Assembly (NCBI RefSeq): GCF_014635985.1
Contig: NZ_BMDT01000001.1
Location: 62,001-126,000 of the forward strand
Length of the DNA stretch: 64,000 bases
DNA from: Enterococcus alcedinis
GTDB lineage: Bacteria > Bacillota > Bacilli > Lactobacillales > Enterococcaceae
Direction of reading: 5' to 3'
Shown: in pieces, positions 44,383 to 54,623 of the stretch
How the letters are laid out: every line of letters starts with the position of its first letter
Position numbering within the stretch: position 1 is the stretch's first letter
Made by a program: the position numbers and the translations under genes
Notes under the pieces: model-generated
Seen by the model: the letters and a program-made list of their open reading frames with translations, nothing else
Database searches by the model: none
What the model was told of the DNA's origin: nothing

Positions 44383-44559
44383 ATGTCAAAAACAGTCGTT
44401 CGTAAAAACGAGTCTCTTGATGATGCTCTTCGTCGCTTCAAACGTTCCGTTTCAAAAGCAGGTACATTACAAGAATCACGTAAACGTGAGTTTTATGAGA
44501 AACCAAGCGTGAAACGCAAGAAAAAATCTGAAGCTGCTAGAAAACGTAAAAAATTCTAA
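44383..44559 (+). CDS. rpsU: 30S ribosomal protein S21
   Basis: A 58-aa very basic protein of the small ribosomal subunit. [20 protein letters not shown] is typical of S21, followed by an arginine/lysine-rich tail ([15 protein letters not shown]). ATG 44383 follows a strong GGAGGGAGGG. It precedes yqeY, as in other Firmicutes, and is served by a consensus promoter. Confidence 0.97.
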   Translation: MSKTVVRKNESLDDALRRFKRSVSKAGTLQESRKREFYEKPSVKRKKKSEAARKRKKF

Positions 44560-44601
44560 TTTTTTCGTATTCTAAGTAGTAAAAGAATTGGGGTTGGTAG
44601 T

Positions 44602-45051
44602 GTGTCACTACTAAACACTTTGAACGATGACATGAAGCTAGCGATGAAGGCAAAAGAAAAAAATGTTTTGCAGGTGATTCGCATGATTAAAGCATCGTTA
44701 CAAAATGATCAAATTAAGCTTGGTCGCGAATTAAACGCAGAAGAGGAATTGACCGTTTTATCTCGTGAGATGAAGCAACGTCGTGACTCACTCGTTGAAT
44801 TTCAAAAAGCCAATCGCGAAGACTTGGTCCAAAAAGTCGAAGAAGAAATTGCAATTGTTGAAAAATACTTACCTGCGCAACTAACTGACGAAGAAATTCG
44901 CCAAATTGTGAAGCAAGCGATTCAGAAAGTAGGCGCAACTTCTAGTGCTGCCTTTGGGCAAGTAATGGGAGTGGTTATGCCACAAGTTAAAGGCAAAGCC
45001 GATGGAAACCTAGTGAATGAAACCGTTAAAGAAGAATTAAACAATTTGTAA
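44602..45051 (+). CDS. yqeY: GatB/YqeY domain-containing protein
   Basis: A 149-aa helical protein related to the C-terminal tail domain of GatB, the amidotransferase subunit that binds tRNA. The free-standing form has no proven function; a tRNA-linked role is inferred from fold. The N terminus ([20 protein letters not shown]) and [14 protein letters not shown] are family-typical. The start is GTG 44602 after GGGGTTGG. Spacing of 42 bases from rpsU suggests one transcript, ended by a good terminator. Confidence 0.92.
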   Translation: MSLLNTLNDDMKLAMKAKEKNVLQVIRMIKASLQNDQIKLGRELNAEEELTVLSREMKQRRDSLVEFQKANREDLVQKVEEEIAIVEKYLPAQLTDEEIRQIVKQAIQKVGATSSAAFGQVMGVVMPQVKGKADGNLVNETVKEELNNL

Positions 45052-45059
45052 GCAGACTT

Positions 45060-45090
45060 AAAGTCGTAGGAGAAATCCTACGACTTTTTT
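45060..45090 (+). terminator. Rho-independent terminator after yqeY
   Basis: A perfect 12-bp stem (AAAGTCGTAGGA / TCCTACGACTTT) with a GAAA loop, followed by T residues. Confidence 0.93.
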
Positions 45091-45147
45091 AATATTTTAC
45101 AACCGAAAAAATAAATTAGGCAAATCAATCATTGTCATCAATTCATC

Positions 45148-45228
45148 TTGCTTGAAAGGGAAAAATTCCTCGAATAAAAAAGAAAATGGAGTTGTTTTTT
45201 ATTCGAGAAATTTTTTTGTGACAAGCAA
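45148..45228. repeat. Large nested inverted repeat between yqeY and phoH
   Basis: The outer arms TTGCTTG (45148-45154) and CAAGCAA (45222-45228) enclose an inner 13-bp stem CTCGAATAAAAAA / TTTTTTATTCGAG. Further A/T pairing (AAAAATT / AAATTTTT) lies between the two. It sits after the yqeY terminator and before the phoH promoter, so it does not belong to an obvious transcript. Confidence 0.6.
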
Positions 45229-45248
45229 TTTTTCTTTTTAGTAGATTG

Positions 45249-45257
45249 TGGTATCAT
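45249..45257 (+). promoter_or_regulatory. Extended -10 promoter for the phoH operon
   Basis: TGGTATCAT, an extended -10 lying about 38 bases before the TTG start of phoH. Confidence 0.5.
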
Positions 45258-45294
45258 ATAGTGAATGTTTAGGTTAATAAAGGAGCGATTTTTT

Positions 45295-46266
45295 TTGACA
45301 GAAGAACGAATCACGATTGAATTAAAGCTTGATGCGCACGAAGATAGTCACGTACTATTTGGAACGCACGATAAACATCTAAAAATAATTGAAGAAGCAA
45401 CACAGAGCGTGATTCATTCAAGAGGTGAAATGATTCAAGTTGAAGGTAGTCCATTAAATGCGGAGAAGGCGATTTCGGTCTTAAATGCCTTAAGAGAGTT
45501 GATTCAACGTGGGATTGAAATCCATAGTCCAGATGTGATTACTGCCTTAAAAATGGTTGATTCAGAGCATGTAAATGATTTTATTGATCTTTATGAAGAA
45601 GAGATTATGAAAGACCGCTTCGGTAAAGCTATTCGAGCAAAAAATGTTGGACAAAAGCGGTATATTCAGGCGATTAACCAAAAAGATGTTGTGTTTGGTA
45701 TTGGGCCTGCTGGAACAGGAAAAACTTTTCTAGCCGTTGTTTTAGCCATTAGAGCCTTAAAAAAGGGCGAGGTCCAAAAAATTATTTTAACCCGTCCGGC
45801 TGTTGAAGCAGGAGAAAACTTAGGCTTCTTACCGGGAGATTTAAAAGAAAAGGTTGATCCGTATTTACGTCCGGTTTATGATGCTTTATATCAAATTTTT
45901 GGTGTCGATCATACGAATCGTTTAATGGAGCGCGGTGTGATTGAAATTGCACCACTAGCTTATATGCGTGGACGCACTTTAGAAGATGCGTTTGTTATTT
46001 TAGATGAAGCACAAAATACAACGGTTGCACAAATGAAAATGTTTTTAACACGCTTAGGATTTAATTCCAAAATGGTAATCAATGGGGATGTCAGTCAAAT
46101 TGATTTACCTAAACATAAGGGGATTGTGAGCGGCTTAGTTCACGCGCAAGCGACATTAGCGAATATCCCACAAATTGATTTTGTTTCATTCGATGCAGGA
46201 GATGTTGTTCGCCATCCAGTGGTTGCGCAAATTATTCGCGCCTATGACCAAAGTGAGCACTCCTAA
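45295..46266 (+). CDS. phoH: PhoH family ATPase
   Basis: A 323-aa cytoplasmic P-loop ATPase of the PhoH family, with an N-terminal KH-like part and Walker A GPAGTGKTFLA (near residue 140) and Walker B AFVILDEAQN (near 235). It is linked to RNA metabolism together with YbeY in other bacteria. The start is TTG 45295 after AAAGGAGC; the in-frame ATG 45265 lies too close to the promoter. It opens the operon phoH-pgpH-ybeY-dgkA-era. Confidence 0.93.
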   Translation: MTEERITIELKLDAHEDSHVLFGTHDKHLKIIEEATQSVIHSRGEMIQVEGSPLNAEKAISVLNALRELIQRGIEIHSPDVITALKMVDSEHVNDFIDLYEEEIMKDRFGKAIRAKNVGQKRYIQAINQKDVVFGIGPAGTGKTFLAVVLAIRALKKGEVQKIILTRPAVEAGENLGFLPGDLKEKVDPYLRPVYDALYQIFGVDHTNRLMERGVIEIAPLAYMRGRTLEDAFVILDEAQNTTVAQMKMFLTRLGFNSKMVINGDVSQIDLPKHKGIVSGLVHAQATLANIPQIDFVSFDAGDVVRHPVVAQIIRAYDQSEHS

Positions 46267-46289
46267 TAAATGAAAAGTAGGTGGGAAAT

Positions 46290-48500
46290 ATGCTTATAAG
46301 ACCTTTAGAAAAGATTTATGGGAAGCTAGGAAAATGGTTAGTACCGTTACTCCTTTTGTTTTTCTTTGTCTTTTCTTCAGCCTTACTTTATTCAAATGTC
46401 CAGCAGCGACAAGTGGATTATAAAGAAGGTCAAGTAGCAGATAAAAGTATACGTGCAAATAAAACAATTGAGAATACAGAAGCTACGCAACAAAAAAGAA
46501 AGTTAGCAGCTGAATCGGTGGCACCAGAATATACGTTTGATGAAGATGCCGGCACGAAACAAAGCCAATTAATCGAGCATTTATTTACGTTGATTTCACA
46601 AGTTGAAGAAGAAACAAAAGCTGAAAATGAGAAACGACAAAAAGCGGCTAAAAAGGGTACAGAACCCCAACTCATAACTTTAGACGAAGAAATTGCCGCA
46701 TTAAAAAAACATTTTGAGCAAATTGATTCTGATAATTTAGCTTTCTATCAACGGATTCCGAATAATTTCTTTCAAATCGTTTTTCAGCTTTCTGCTGAAG
46801 AACAAGCCACGGTCAAAAACGAGGCGATTCGAATTATTCTGACTCAAATGAAAAATCCGATTCGAATTAATCGTTTAAACGAAGTCCGACAAAATGCCTA
46901 TGATGAGGCGTCCTTTTTAAATTTATCGACCGATCAGACGCAGGCGATTCGTTATATGTTAAATCAAGGCATCGTGATTAACTCAGTACTCAATGAAAAA
47001 CGAACAGAAGAATTGCAACAAGAAGCGATGAATGCCGTTCAACCAGTGATGATTTTTCAAGGAGAGGTCATTGTACGTGAAGGTTCTCAGATTGATAGCA
47101 ATGTGATTCAAAAGCTGAATCTCCTAGGAATGACGAATCAAAGCACGAGTTTATTTCCCTTTATTGCGATGGTCTTAGCCAATATTTTAGAAGTGTTTGT
47201 CTTACTTTACTTTATTCGACAATTAAAAGGACAGGAACGTCGCGTTGTCGCCATTGTTTTTTATACAACAATGATGACATTAAGTATGGTCTTTATGAAA
47301 TTCTTTCAAATTTTCCAAGAAAATACATCGCAGTTTATCCCGCTACTTTTCCCGGCAGCTTTTATTCCTTTAGTCTTAAATGTCTTTATTAGTCGCCGGA
47401 CAGGGGTCATTGCAGCCTTATTTCAAGTTGTGATGGCTGCGTTTATCTTTTATGATTCAATTGGTACCAACGTGTTAACGATTATTTTGATATCCTATTT
47501 ATTCTCAGGACTAATGGGCACGTTACTTGACCGCAAACGCATATCTAAACAAGGCCTGTCTTCAATTGTATGGATTGTCTTGTTCCCATTGGTTATGAAT
47601 ACGATTTTGATTGTTTATCAAGGAATGAGTTTTACTGATAGTCGTGCTTGGGTCAATTTAATTGCCAGTTTTGCAGGTAGTATCTTATCCTTGGTTTTAA
47701 CAATCGGTTTACATCCATATATCGAATTACTCGTAACGGATAACAGTATTATCGTACTAAATGAACTAAGTAACCCGAATCATCCACTGCTTAAGCAGTT
47801 GTTAGAAGAAGCACCGGGTACTTATCATCATAGTATGATGGTCGCCAATTTAAGTGCCAATGCAGTTGCTGAAATTGGCGGACATTCTCTGCTAACGCGA
47901 GTGGCTTGTTACTACCATGATATTGGGAAATTAAAACATGCCAACTTCTTTGTCGAAAACTTACCAGATGGTGCAGAGAATCCACACAATTTCTTATTGC
48001 CAAGTGATAGTAAACAAATTATTTTTGGTCATGTGATTGATGGTGCGGCGATTTTAGAGCAACACCGCATGCCGCAGATGGTCATTGATATTTGCCGTCA
48101 ACATCATGGGACAACCTTGATGAAATTCTTTTATTTTAAAGCCAAAGAGCGTAATCCCGATATTGCAGAATCAGAGTATCGTTACCCAGGACCAATTCCG
48201 CAAACAAGGGAAGCTGCAGTAGTTAGTATTGCCGATAGTTGTGAAGCTGCCGTTCGGGCAATGGATCACCCAACGAATCAAAAAATTAAAGAATTTGTGA
48301 CGAATCTCATTCAAGATCGCCTGTTAGATGGTCAGTTAGATGATTCTGGTTTAACGATGAAAGAAATTAAAATCATTCAAAAATCATTAGTCAATGGGTT
48401 ATGCAGCACGTTCCACTCACGAATTAAATATCCTAAAATGGAATCTGAAGCAGTCGAAATGAAACAAGAACAAGAAAGAAGAGATTATAATGGAAATTAA
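46290..48500 (+). CDS. pgpH: Membrane HD-domain phosphodiesterase, PgpH type
   Basis: PgpH proteins (B. subtilis YqfF) hydrolyse the second messenger c-di-AMP. The protein of about 736 aa has an N-terminal membrane segment, an extracellular 7TMR-HDED domain (about residues 40-280), seven membrane segments (about 285-475) and a cytoplasmic HD domain with YYHDIGKLKHANFF and PGTYHHSMMVANLS. ATG 46290 follows AGTAGGTGGG. It overlaps ybeY by 11 bases. The cyclase and other c-di-AMP genes are not in this window. Confidence 0.94.
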   Translation: MLIRPLEKIYGKLGKWLVPLLLLFFFVFSSALLYSNVQQRQVDYKEGQVADKSIRANKTIENTEATQQKRKLAAESVAPEYTFDEDAGTKQSQLIEHLFTLISQVEEETKAENEKRQKAAKKGTEPQLITLDEEIAALKKHFEQIDSDNLAFYQRIPNNFFQIVFQLSAEEQATVKNEAIRIILTQMKNPIRINRLNEVRQNAYDEASFLNLSTDQTQAIRYMLNQGIVINSVLNEKRTEELQQEAMNAVQPVMIFQGEVIVREGSQIDSNVIQKLNLLGMTNQSTSLFPFIAMVLANILEVFVLLYFIRQLKGQERRVVAIVFYTTMMTLSMVFMKFFQIFQENTSQFIPLLFPAAFIPLVLNVFISRRTGVIAALFQVVMAAFIFYDSIGTNVLTIILISYLFSGLMGTLLDRKRISKQGLSSIVWIVLFPLVMNTILIVYQGMSFTDSRAWVNLIASFAGSILSLVLTIGLHPYIELLVTDNSIIVLNELSNPNHPLLKQLLEEAPGTYHHSMMVANLSANAVAEIGGHSLLTRVACYYHDIGKLKHANFFVENLPDGAENPHNFLLPSDSKQIIFGHVIDGAAILEQHRMPQMVIDICRQHHGTTLMKFFYFKAKERNPDIAESEYRYPGPIPQTREAAVVSIADSCEAAVRAMDHPTNQKIKEFVTNLIQDRLLDGQLDDSGLTMKEIKIIQKSLVNGLCSTFHSRIKYPKMESEAVEMKQEQERRDYNGN

Positions 48501-48975
48501 TTTTATTGATGAAACAAATCAAGTCCCAACAAAGGACCAAAAAGATATCGATTCTTTATTGCAATTTGCGGCTGATTTTTTAGAGTTGCCTGGAAATACC
48601 GAAATGTCCGTCACCTTCATGGACGACGCCAATATTCAAATCATTAATCGGACATATCGTGATAAAGATGTACCGACCGATGTTATTAGTTTTGCCTTTG
48701 AAGAAGAAGGAGAAGATGAGATGCCTGTCTTCTTTTCAGAAGATTTTGAAATGACAATGGACTTACCGAAAACATTAGGTGACTTAATGATTTCGGTGGA
48801 ACGTGCACGTGAGCAGGCGCAAGAGTATGGGCATAGCTACGAACGAGAACTTGGTTTCCTAGCCTTACATGGTTTTTTACACTTAAATGGCTACGATCAT
48901 ATGAACCCCAAAGATGAAGCCGAAATGTTTGGCTTACAAAAAGAAATTTTGAACGCTTATGGATTACAAAGGTAA
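48490..48975 (+). CDS. ybeY: Endoribonuclease YbeY (rRNA maturation factor)
   Basis: A 161-aa metal-dependent RNase involved in 16S rRNA 3' processing and ribosome quality control. The zinc motif HGFLHLNGYDH (near residue 127) is intact, and the VISFAFEEE strand is typical. It overlaps pgpH by 11 bases and dgkA by 17. era follows two genes later, a functional match since Era also acts on the 16S 3' end. Confidence 0.96.
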   Translation: MEINFIDETNQVPTKDQKDIDSLLQFAADFLELPGNTEMSVTFMDDANIQIINRTYRDKDVPTDVISFAFEEEGEDEMPVFFSEDFEMTMDLPKTLGDLMISVERAREQAQEYGHSYERELGFLALHGFLHLNGYDHMNPKDEAEMFGLQKEILNAYGLQR

Positions 48976-49357
48976 TAAAGAAGATATTGGAAAAAATAAG
49001 CACTTTACTCGTTCAGTGGAGTTTGCACTAACCGGTATAAAAACCGTTTATCAAGATGAACGAAATATGCGTGCGCACACGATTCTTGGGGGAATCGCAA
49101 TTGTGTTGGGCTTTATTTTCCAATTGAATCGTTGGGAATGGCTATGGTTGTTGCTAAGTATCTTTTTAGTGCTTGTTATGGAAATAATCAATACCGCATT
49201 TGAAAATGTGGTCGATATGATTACGAATTTTCACTTTCATTCAATTGGAAAAAAAGTCAAAGATATGGCTGCAGGTGCGGTCTTAATAACCGCGATATTT
49301 GCACTTATTGTTGCAAGCTTCATTTTTTTACCCAAAATTTATCAACTGTTTTTTTAA
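48959..49357 (+). CDS. dgkA: Diacylglycerol kinase family protein (undecaprenol kinase type)
   Basis: A 132-aa protein with three predicted membrane segments and the signature EIINTAFENVVDMI (near residue 80). In Gram-positive bacteria this family phosphorylates undecaprenol, recycling the lipid carrier for cell wall synthesis. The start ATG lies inside ybeY with no strong ribosome binding site, suggesting translation by coupling. The gene commonly sits between ybeY and era. Confidence 0.94.
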   Translation: MDYKGNKEDIGKNKHFTRSVEFALTGIKTVYQDERNMRAHTILGGIAIVLGFIFQLNRWEWLWLLLSIFLVLVMEIINTAFENVVDMITNFHFHSIGKKVKDMAAGAVLITAIFALIVASFIFLPKIYQLFF

Positions 49358-49372
49358 GAAAGAGGGACAACT

Positions 49373-50272
49373 ATGTCAGAATATAAATCAGGTTTCGTCG
49401 CGATTGTTGGTCGCCCAAACGTTGGGAAATCAACACTTTTAAACCGTATTGTCGGTCAAAAAATTGCGATTATGAGTGATAAAGCTCAGACAACGCGTAA
49501 TAAGATTCAAGGTGTCTTAACGACAGAAGAAGCACAAATTATTTTTATTGATACACCAGGGATTCATAAACCACGCCATCGTCTAGGCGATTTCATGGTT
49601 GAAACGGCATATAGTGCGATGCGTGAAGTTGACATCGTAATGTTTATGATTAGTGCCGATCAAAAACGTGGTAAAGGTGACGACTTAATTATTGAGCGCC
49701 TTAAAAAGAGTCACGTTCCCGTTTACCTAGTGATTAATAAAATTGATAAAATTCATCCAAATGATTTATTAGCAATCATTGATGACTATTCAAAACAAAT
49801 GGACTTTGCTGAGATAGTGCCAATTTCAGCAACAGAAGGCAATAACTTTGAGCGTTTAATGGAGACATTAACTTCACAAATGCCAGAGGGGCCACAATAT
49901 TTCCCAGAGGATCAGATTACCGATCATCCGGAATATTTTATTGTATCTGAGCTTATTCGTGAAAAAGTCTTATTCTTTACACACGATGAAGTCCCGCATT
50001 CAGTCGCGGTAACCATTGATTCAATGAAACGCAATGAAAACAAGAAGATTGAAATTCAAGCAACAGTGATTGTTGAACGTGACAGTCAAAAAGGGATTAT
50101 TATCGGTAAGGGCGGTAAAATGCTTAAATTAATAGGTACGAAAGCACGTCTTGATATTGAACATTTACTAGGTGATAAAGTCTTCTTAGAGTTATGGGTT
50201 AAAGTTCAAAAAGATTGGCGTGATAAACAAACCAACTTAAAAGACTTTGGTTACCGAGAAGACGAGTATTAA
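49373..50272 (+). CDS. era: GTPase Era
   Basis: Era binds the 3' end of 16S rRNA and helps assemble the 30S subunit. The 299-aa protein has GTPase motifs GRPNVGKST (G1), DTPGIHKP (G3) and NKIDKI (G4), and a C-terminal KH domain ([15 protein letters not shown]). The start follows AAAGAGGG. A terminator separates it from recO. Confidence 0.97.
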   Translation: MSEYKSGFVAIVGRPNVGKSTLLNRIVGQKIAIMSDKAQTTRNKIQGVLTTEEAQIIFIDTPGIHKPRHRLGDFMVETAYSAMREVDIVMFMISADQKRGKGDDLIIERLKKSHVPVYLVINKIDKIHPNDLLAIIDDYSKQMDFAEIVPISATEGNNFERLMETLTSQMPEGPQYFPEDQITDHPEYFIVSELIREKVLFFTHDEVPHSVAVTIDSMKRNENKKIEIQATVIVERDSQKGIIIGKGGKMLKLIGTKARLDIEHLLGDKVFLELWVKVQKDWRDKQTNLKDFGYREDEY

Positions 50273-50281
50273 GCGATTAGA

Positions 50282-50319
50282 CAGAGCTGTGACCATTTCG
50301 TCATAGCTCTGCTTTTTTT
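50282..50319 (+). terminator. Rho-independent terminator after era
   Basis: The stem CAGAGCTGTGAC / GTCATAGCTCTG (one mismatch or G-T pair) with a 6-base loop, followed by CTTTTTTT. It shares the GTGAC core with the ftsX terminator. Confidence 0.88.
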
Positions 50320-50351
50320 GAGATAAATACGTTTGAAAAGGGAGTGATTCG

Positions 50352-51149
50352 ATGAAGCAGATCGCAGAGTCAAAAGGCATCATTTTATTTACAAAAGATT
50401 ATAAAGAAAAAGATAAACTGGTGAAAATCTTTACGGAATCTGCTGGAAAGTTAATGTTCTTTGTTAAAGGAGCCCATCGCAAAAATAATCCTTTAACACC
50501 AGCAATTATGCCCTATACTCAAGGTGTTTATCTAGGGAAGTTTAACGAAGAAGGCCTCTCTTTTTTAAATGCAGCTAAAGAAATTCAGCCGTTTTTGAAG
50601 ATTCAACAAGACATATTTGCAGCCGCTTATGCGACTTATTTACTGACGCTAACGGATGCAGCCATTGAAGATCGCGTCTACGATCCCAATCTGTTTCACT
50701 TTTTACAGCAGGCATTGACGTTACTTGATGAAGGCAAAGACTTTGAAATAGTGACTAATATTTTTGAAATTCAAATTTTACAACGTTTTGGGGTTTTATT
50801 TAATTGGGAACAGTGCCAAATTTGTGGGCAAACACAGGGGAAATTCGATTTTTCACCCAAATATCATGGGCTACTGTGTGAGCGCCACTTTCTAGAAGAC
50901 AAGCATCGTTATCAAGCCGACCCTGTAGCGATTCATTTTATTCGTCAGTTTTCGAAAGTCTCTTACCAAAAGATTCAATCGATTCATCTAAAGCCAGAAA
51001 CGAAAAAACAAATTCAAAAAGTTGTGGATCAACTTTTTGAAGAATATGTCGGTATTCACTTAAAAAGTAAAAAGTTTATCGAACAGATGAATGATTGGGG
51101 CAATATTTTAAAGCCGACGAATGAAAACGAAGAAAATACTGAAAAATGA
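50352..51149 (+). CDS. recO: DNA repair protein RecO
   Basis: RecO anneals strands and loads RecA with RecR at gaps. The 265-aa protein has an N-terminal OB fold (residues 1-80), a helical middle and a zinc-finger-like part (CQICGQ...LLCERH). The start follows AAAAGGGAGTG. It ends at the base before the glyQS promoter. Confidence 0.95.
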   Translation: MKQIAESKGIILFTKDYKEKDKLVKIFTESAGKLMFFVKGAHRKNNPLTPAIMPYTQGVYLGKFNEEGLSFLNAAKEIQPFLKIQQDIFAAAYATYLLTLTDAAIEDRVYDPNLFHFLQQALTLLDEGKDFEIVTNIFEIQILQRFGVLFNWEQCQICGQTQGKFDFSPKYHGLLCERHFLEDKHRYQADPVAIHFIRQFSKVSYQKIQSIHLKPETKKQIQKVVDQLFEEYVGIHLKSKKFIEQMNDWGNILKPTNENEENTEK

Positions 51150-51179
51150 TTGACAAGACGATCAAAAAAGAATTATGAT
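51150..51179 (+). promoter_or_regulatory. Promoter of the glyQS T-box transcript
   Basis: A consensus TTGACA (51150-51155), an 18-bp spacer and TATGAT (51174-51179). The first base follows directly on the recO stop codon. Confidence 0.82.
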
Positions 51180-51185
51180 AGAGAC

Positions 51186-51390
51186 AATTGAATCATGCGT
51201 TGAACATTATAAGAAATAAAAGTTTAATCCTTTTAGCGAGTTTGGGAGAGTGGAAGCCAGATAGTGGTTATTTTATTTTGGGCGATTGTGAGCATTTAAA
51301 ATCAAAGCTGCCGATTGATCGGAAGTAGGGTGGAACCGCGAATTTATTCGTCCCTATACTTGTCTAAGAAGATAAGTATAGGGACTTTTT
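51186..51390 (+). ncRNA. T-box riboswitch for glyQS, probably glycine-specific
   Basis: The leader holds the T-box AGGGTGGAACCGCG (about 51327-51340) and a strong terminator, GTCCCTATACTT (51350-51361) with AAGTATAGGGAC (51374-51385) and five T. A GGC (Gly) triplet at 51281-51283 is a possible specifier, tentative without folding. The leader is short, consistent with the compact glyQS type lacking the stem II region. Uncharged tRNA-Gly would promote read-through. Confidence 0.92.
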
Positions 51391-51445
51391 GATGTTTAGA
51401 GCCAAGAAATGAACAACGGAAATTAAAAATTTAGGGGGAAAAAAC

Positions 51446-52360
51446 ATGACAAAAAAACAAACTGTGCAAGAAATGATTATTACATTGCAAAATTTTTGGT
51501 CAAGTAATGGTTGTATGTTGATGCAAGCTTATGATACTGAAAAAGGGGCTGGAACAATGAGCCCGTATACATTCTTACGTGCGATTGGTCCTGAACCTTG
51601 GAATGCGGCATATGTTGAACCTTCGCGCCGTCCTGCTGATGGTCGCTATGGTGAAAACCCGAATCGCTTGTATCAACACCACCAATTTCAAGTGGTGATG
51701 AAACCATCGCCAGATAATATCCAAGAATTATATTTGGAAAGCTTACGCCTACTTGGAATTGACCCGTTAGAACATGATATTCGTTTTGTTGAAGACAACT
51801 GGGAGAATCCATCGATGGGTTGTGCCGGTCTTGGTTGGGAAGTTTGGTTAAATGGAATGGAAATTACCCAATTTACTTATTTCCAACAAGTCGGAAGCTT
51901 ACCTTGCTCACCAGTGACTTCTGAAATCACCTATGGTCTGGAGCGCTTAGCTTCTTACATTCAAGAAGTGGAAAGTGTTTATGATTTAGAATGGACACAA
52001 GGGGTTAAATATGGCGAAATTTTTAAACAACCAGAATATGAACATTCAAAATATTCGTTTGAAATTAGTGACCAAGAGATGTTACTAGATAACTTTAATA
52101 AATTTGAAATCGAAGCACAACGCTGTATTGAAGCAAGCCTAGTGCACCCAGCTTATGATTATATTTTGAAGTGCAGCCATAACTTTAATTTACTTGACGC
52201 AAGAGGTGCGGTTTCGTCAACGGAACGTGCCGGCTACTTAGCGCGAATTCGTAATCTATCACGTGAGGTCGCGAAAATATTTGTTGCAGAACGTGCGAAG
52301 TTGGGTTACCCGTTATTAAGTCCTGAAGAAGCACAAAAATGGTTGAAGGAGGAAAACTAA
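51446..52360 (+). CDS. glyQ: Glycyl-tRNA synthetase alpha subunit
   Basis: The catalytic subunit of the bacterial (alpha-beta)2 glycyl-tRNA synthetase. The 304-aa class II enzyme has family-typical [36 protein letters not shown] and [19 protein letters not shown]. The start follows AGGGGGAAAA. glyS begins one base after its stop codon. Confidence 0.98.
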   Translation: MTKKQTVQEMIITLQNFWSSNGCMLMQAYDTEKGAGTMSPYTFLRAIGPEPWNAAYVEPSRRPADGRYGENPNRLYQHHQFQVVMKPSPDNIQELYLESLRLLGIDPLEHDIRFVEDNWENPSMGCAGLGWEVWLNGMEITQFTYFQQVGSLPCSPVTSEITYGLERLASYIQEVESVYDLEWTQGVKYGEIFKQPEYEHSKYSFEISDQEMLLDNFNKFEIEAQRCIEASLVHPAYDYILKCSHNFNLLDARGAVSSTERAGYLARIRNLSREVAKIFVAERAKLGYPLLSPEEAQKWLKEEN

Positions 52361-52361
52361 G

Positions 52362-54431
52362 ATGGGGAAAAATTTATTATTTGAAATTGGTCTAGAAGAA
52401 GTACCGGCGCATATTGTTGTTCCGAGCATGAACCAATTAAAAGAAAAAACAGCGGCATTTTTAAAAGAAAATGTTTTAAATTACGATCAGATTGAAGCTT
52501 ATTCAACCCCAAGACGTCTGGCTGTTTATGTAACGAATGTGGATGAACGACAAGCCGATCAAGAAGAAATTGCTAAAGGTCCAGCTAAAAAAATTGCATT
52601 AGATGCTGAAGGTAATTGGTCAAAAGCCGCTCAAGGATTCGTCCGAGGACAAGGGTTAACGACCGATGATATTTTCTTCCAAGAAATTAAAGGTGTCGAA
52701 TACGTCCACGTTAAAAAACAAACGGTCGGAAAAGATGCTTTTGAAGTCCTGACAGGTCTAAAAGACGTGATAACAAGTTTAACTTTCCCAGTGACGATGC
52801 ATTGGGGCAAATACGATACTGAATATATCCGTCCAATTCATTGGATTGTAGCTTTATTTGGTGATGAAGTCATTCCATTTGAGTTTTTAGATGTACAAAC
52901 AGGTCGTACTTCAAGAGGGCATCGATTCTTAGGACATGAAGTCACATTTACGACTGCCGATGACTATTTAGAAAAATTAGCAGAAGTTTACGTGATCGCT
53001 GATTCTAAACGTCGTGAAGAAATGATTGTTGATCAAATTCAACATCTTGCGACAAAAAATGATTGGTCAATGTCACTTGATGCTAACTTATTAGAAGAAG
53101 TCAACAATTTACTAGAGTACCCGACAGCTTTTGTGGGGAATTATGATGAGAAATATTTAACCGTACCGGAAGAGGTACTTGTGACGTCAATGAAAGAACA
53201 CCAACGTTACTTTGATGTCCGAGATGCAAACGGTCAATTATTACCACACTTTATTTCTGTGCGTAATGGTGACAGTAATCATATTGAAAATGTGATTAAA
53301 GGAAATGAAAAAGTCCTAGTTGCTCGTTTAGAAGATGCAGAATTCTTTTACCAAGAAGACAAAAAGTTAACGATTGCAGACTGTGTTGATAAATTAAAAC
53401 AAGTGACGTTCCACAAAAAAATTGGGTCGTTATATGAAAAAATGCAACGCGTAGGCGCAATTGCACAAATCATCGGCCGAACAGTAGGATTAACGGCAGA
53501 AGAATTAGCGGATTTAACACGTGCAAGTCAAATTTATAAATTTGATTTGGTGACTAACATGGTCGGTGAATTCCCAGAATTACAAGGAATTATGGGTGAA
53601 AAGTACGCGTTATTACAAGGGGAAAAAGCAACAGTTGCCAAAGCGATTAAAGAGCACTATATGCCGGTATCAAGCGAAGGTGAGTTACCAGAGTCGAATA
53701 TTGGAACAGTTTTAGCCATCGCTGATAAATTAGATAGTGTCTTAACTTTCTTTTCTGTTGGTATGGTGCCAAGTGGTTCAAATGATCCATATGCGCTAAG
53801 ACGTCAAACATATGGTATTGTTCGTATGATTGCAGATAAAAATTGGTTCTTTCCATTCTTATCTCTTCAAACAGAAATTGCTGCAGAAATTAACCAAAAT
53901 GAAAACTATGGTATTCAATTAGCGGTTGAACACGAAGCGATTAGCGATTTTATCAAGGCACGCTTAAAACAATACTTTGCAACGAAAGCGATGCGCCATG
54001 ACGTGATAGAAGCCGTTATAGAAGCAGATCAACAAGATCTTTCTCAAATTTTCCATGCCGCAACGATTCTTAAAAATCATTTGAAAGACCCAGAGTTTAA
54101 AGTTTCGATTGAAGCTTTAACACGTGTTATTCACCTAGCAGAAAAAGCAACAGGTGAAAATACAGTCATTGACGAGACTCTATTTGAAAATGATGCTGAA
54201 CGTGCGCTATACGAGGCGGCAGCAGCAGTTGAGGCGGACTTCTTAGAAAATACGATGGGTGATAACTATCAAGCCTTAGTTAATCTTCGTCCATTAATTG
54301 AAGCATACTTTGACCAAACGATGGTCATGGTTGATGACCAAAATGTACGAAACAATCGTTTGAATCAATTAAAACAAATTTCTCGCATGGCATTAATGAT
54401 TGCAAGTTTGGATCATTTAGTCACTAAATAA
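52362..54431 (+). CDS. glyS: Glycyl-tRNA synthetase beta subunit
   Basis: The 689-aa beta subunit, needed for tRNA recognition. It opens with [15 protein letters not shown], contains [13 protein letters not shown] and [16 protein letters not shown], and has an HD-like region and a C-terminal anticodon-binding DALR domain. The start follows AAGGAGG at the end of glyQ. Full length, ended by a terminator. Confidence 0.98.
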   Translation: MGKNLLFEIGLEEVPAHIVVPSMNQLKEKTAAFLKENVLNYDQIEAYSTPRRLAVYVTNVDERQADQEEIAKGPAKKIALDAEGNWSKAAQGFVRGQGLTTDDIFFQEIKGVEYVHVKKQTVGKDAFEVLTGLKDVITSLTFPVTMHWGKYDTEYIRPIHWIVALFGDEVIPFEFLDVQTGRTSRGHRFLGHEVTFTTADDYLEKLAEVYVIADSKRREEMIVDQIQHLATKNDWSMSLDANLLEEVNNLLEYPTAFVGNYDEKYLTVPEEVLVTSMKEHQRYFDVRDANGQLLPHFISVRNGDSNHIENVIKGNEKVLVARLEDAEFFYQEDKKLTIADCVDKLKQVTFHKKIGSLYEKMQRVGAIAQIIGRTVGLTAEELADLTRASQIYKFDLVTNMVGEFPELQGIMGEKYALLQGEKATVAKAIKEHYMPVSSEGELPESNIGTVLAIADKLDSVLTFFSVGMVPSGSNDPYALRRQTYGIVRMIADKNWFFPFLSLQTEIAAEINQNENYGIQLAVEHEAISDFIKARLKQYFATKAMRHDVIEAVIEADQQDLSQIFHAATILKNHLKDPEFKVSIEALTRVIHLAEKATGENTVIDETLFENDAERALYEAAAAVEADFLENTMGDNYQALVNLRPLIEAYFDQTMVMVDDQNVRNNRLNQLKQISRMALMIASLDHLVTK

Positions 54432-54439
54432 AGTTAATC

Positions 54440-54482
54440 ACAACAATCGGCAGAGAATCTTCTTTGCCGATTGTTGTATTTT
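54440..54482 (+). terminator. Rho-independent terminator after glyS
   Basis: A perfect 13-bp stem (ACAACAATCGGCA / TGCCGATTGTTGT) with a 12-base loop, followed by ATTTT. Confidence 0.9.
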
Positions 54483-54623
54483 AATTGGAAAAAATTAACA
54501 ATGATATCATCCGATTGGCAAGAGAACAGAATTCGACATTGACTAGTCACAAAGATCGAATCATGCTATGCTTAGTGAACGAGAATTGATAAAATAATCA
54601 CAAAACACTGGAGGATGATAGAA

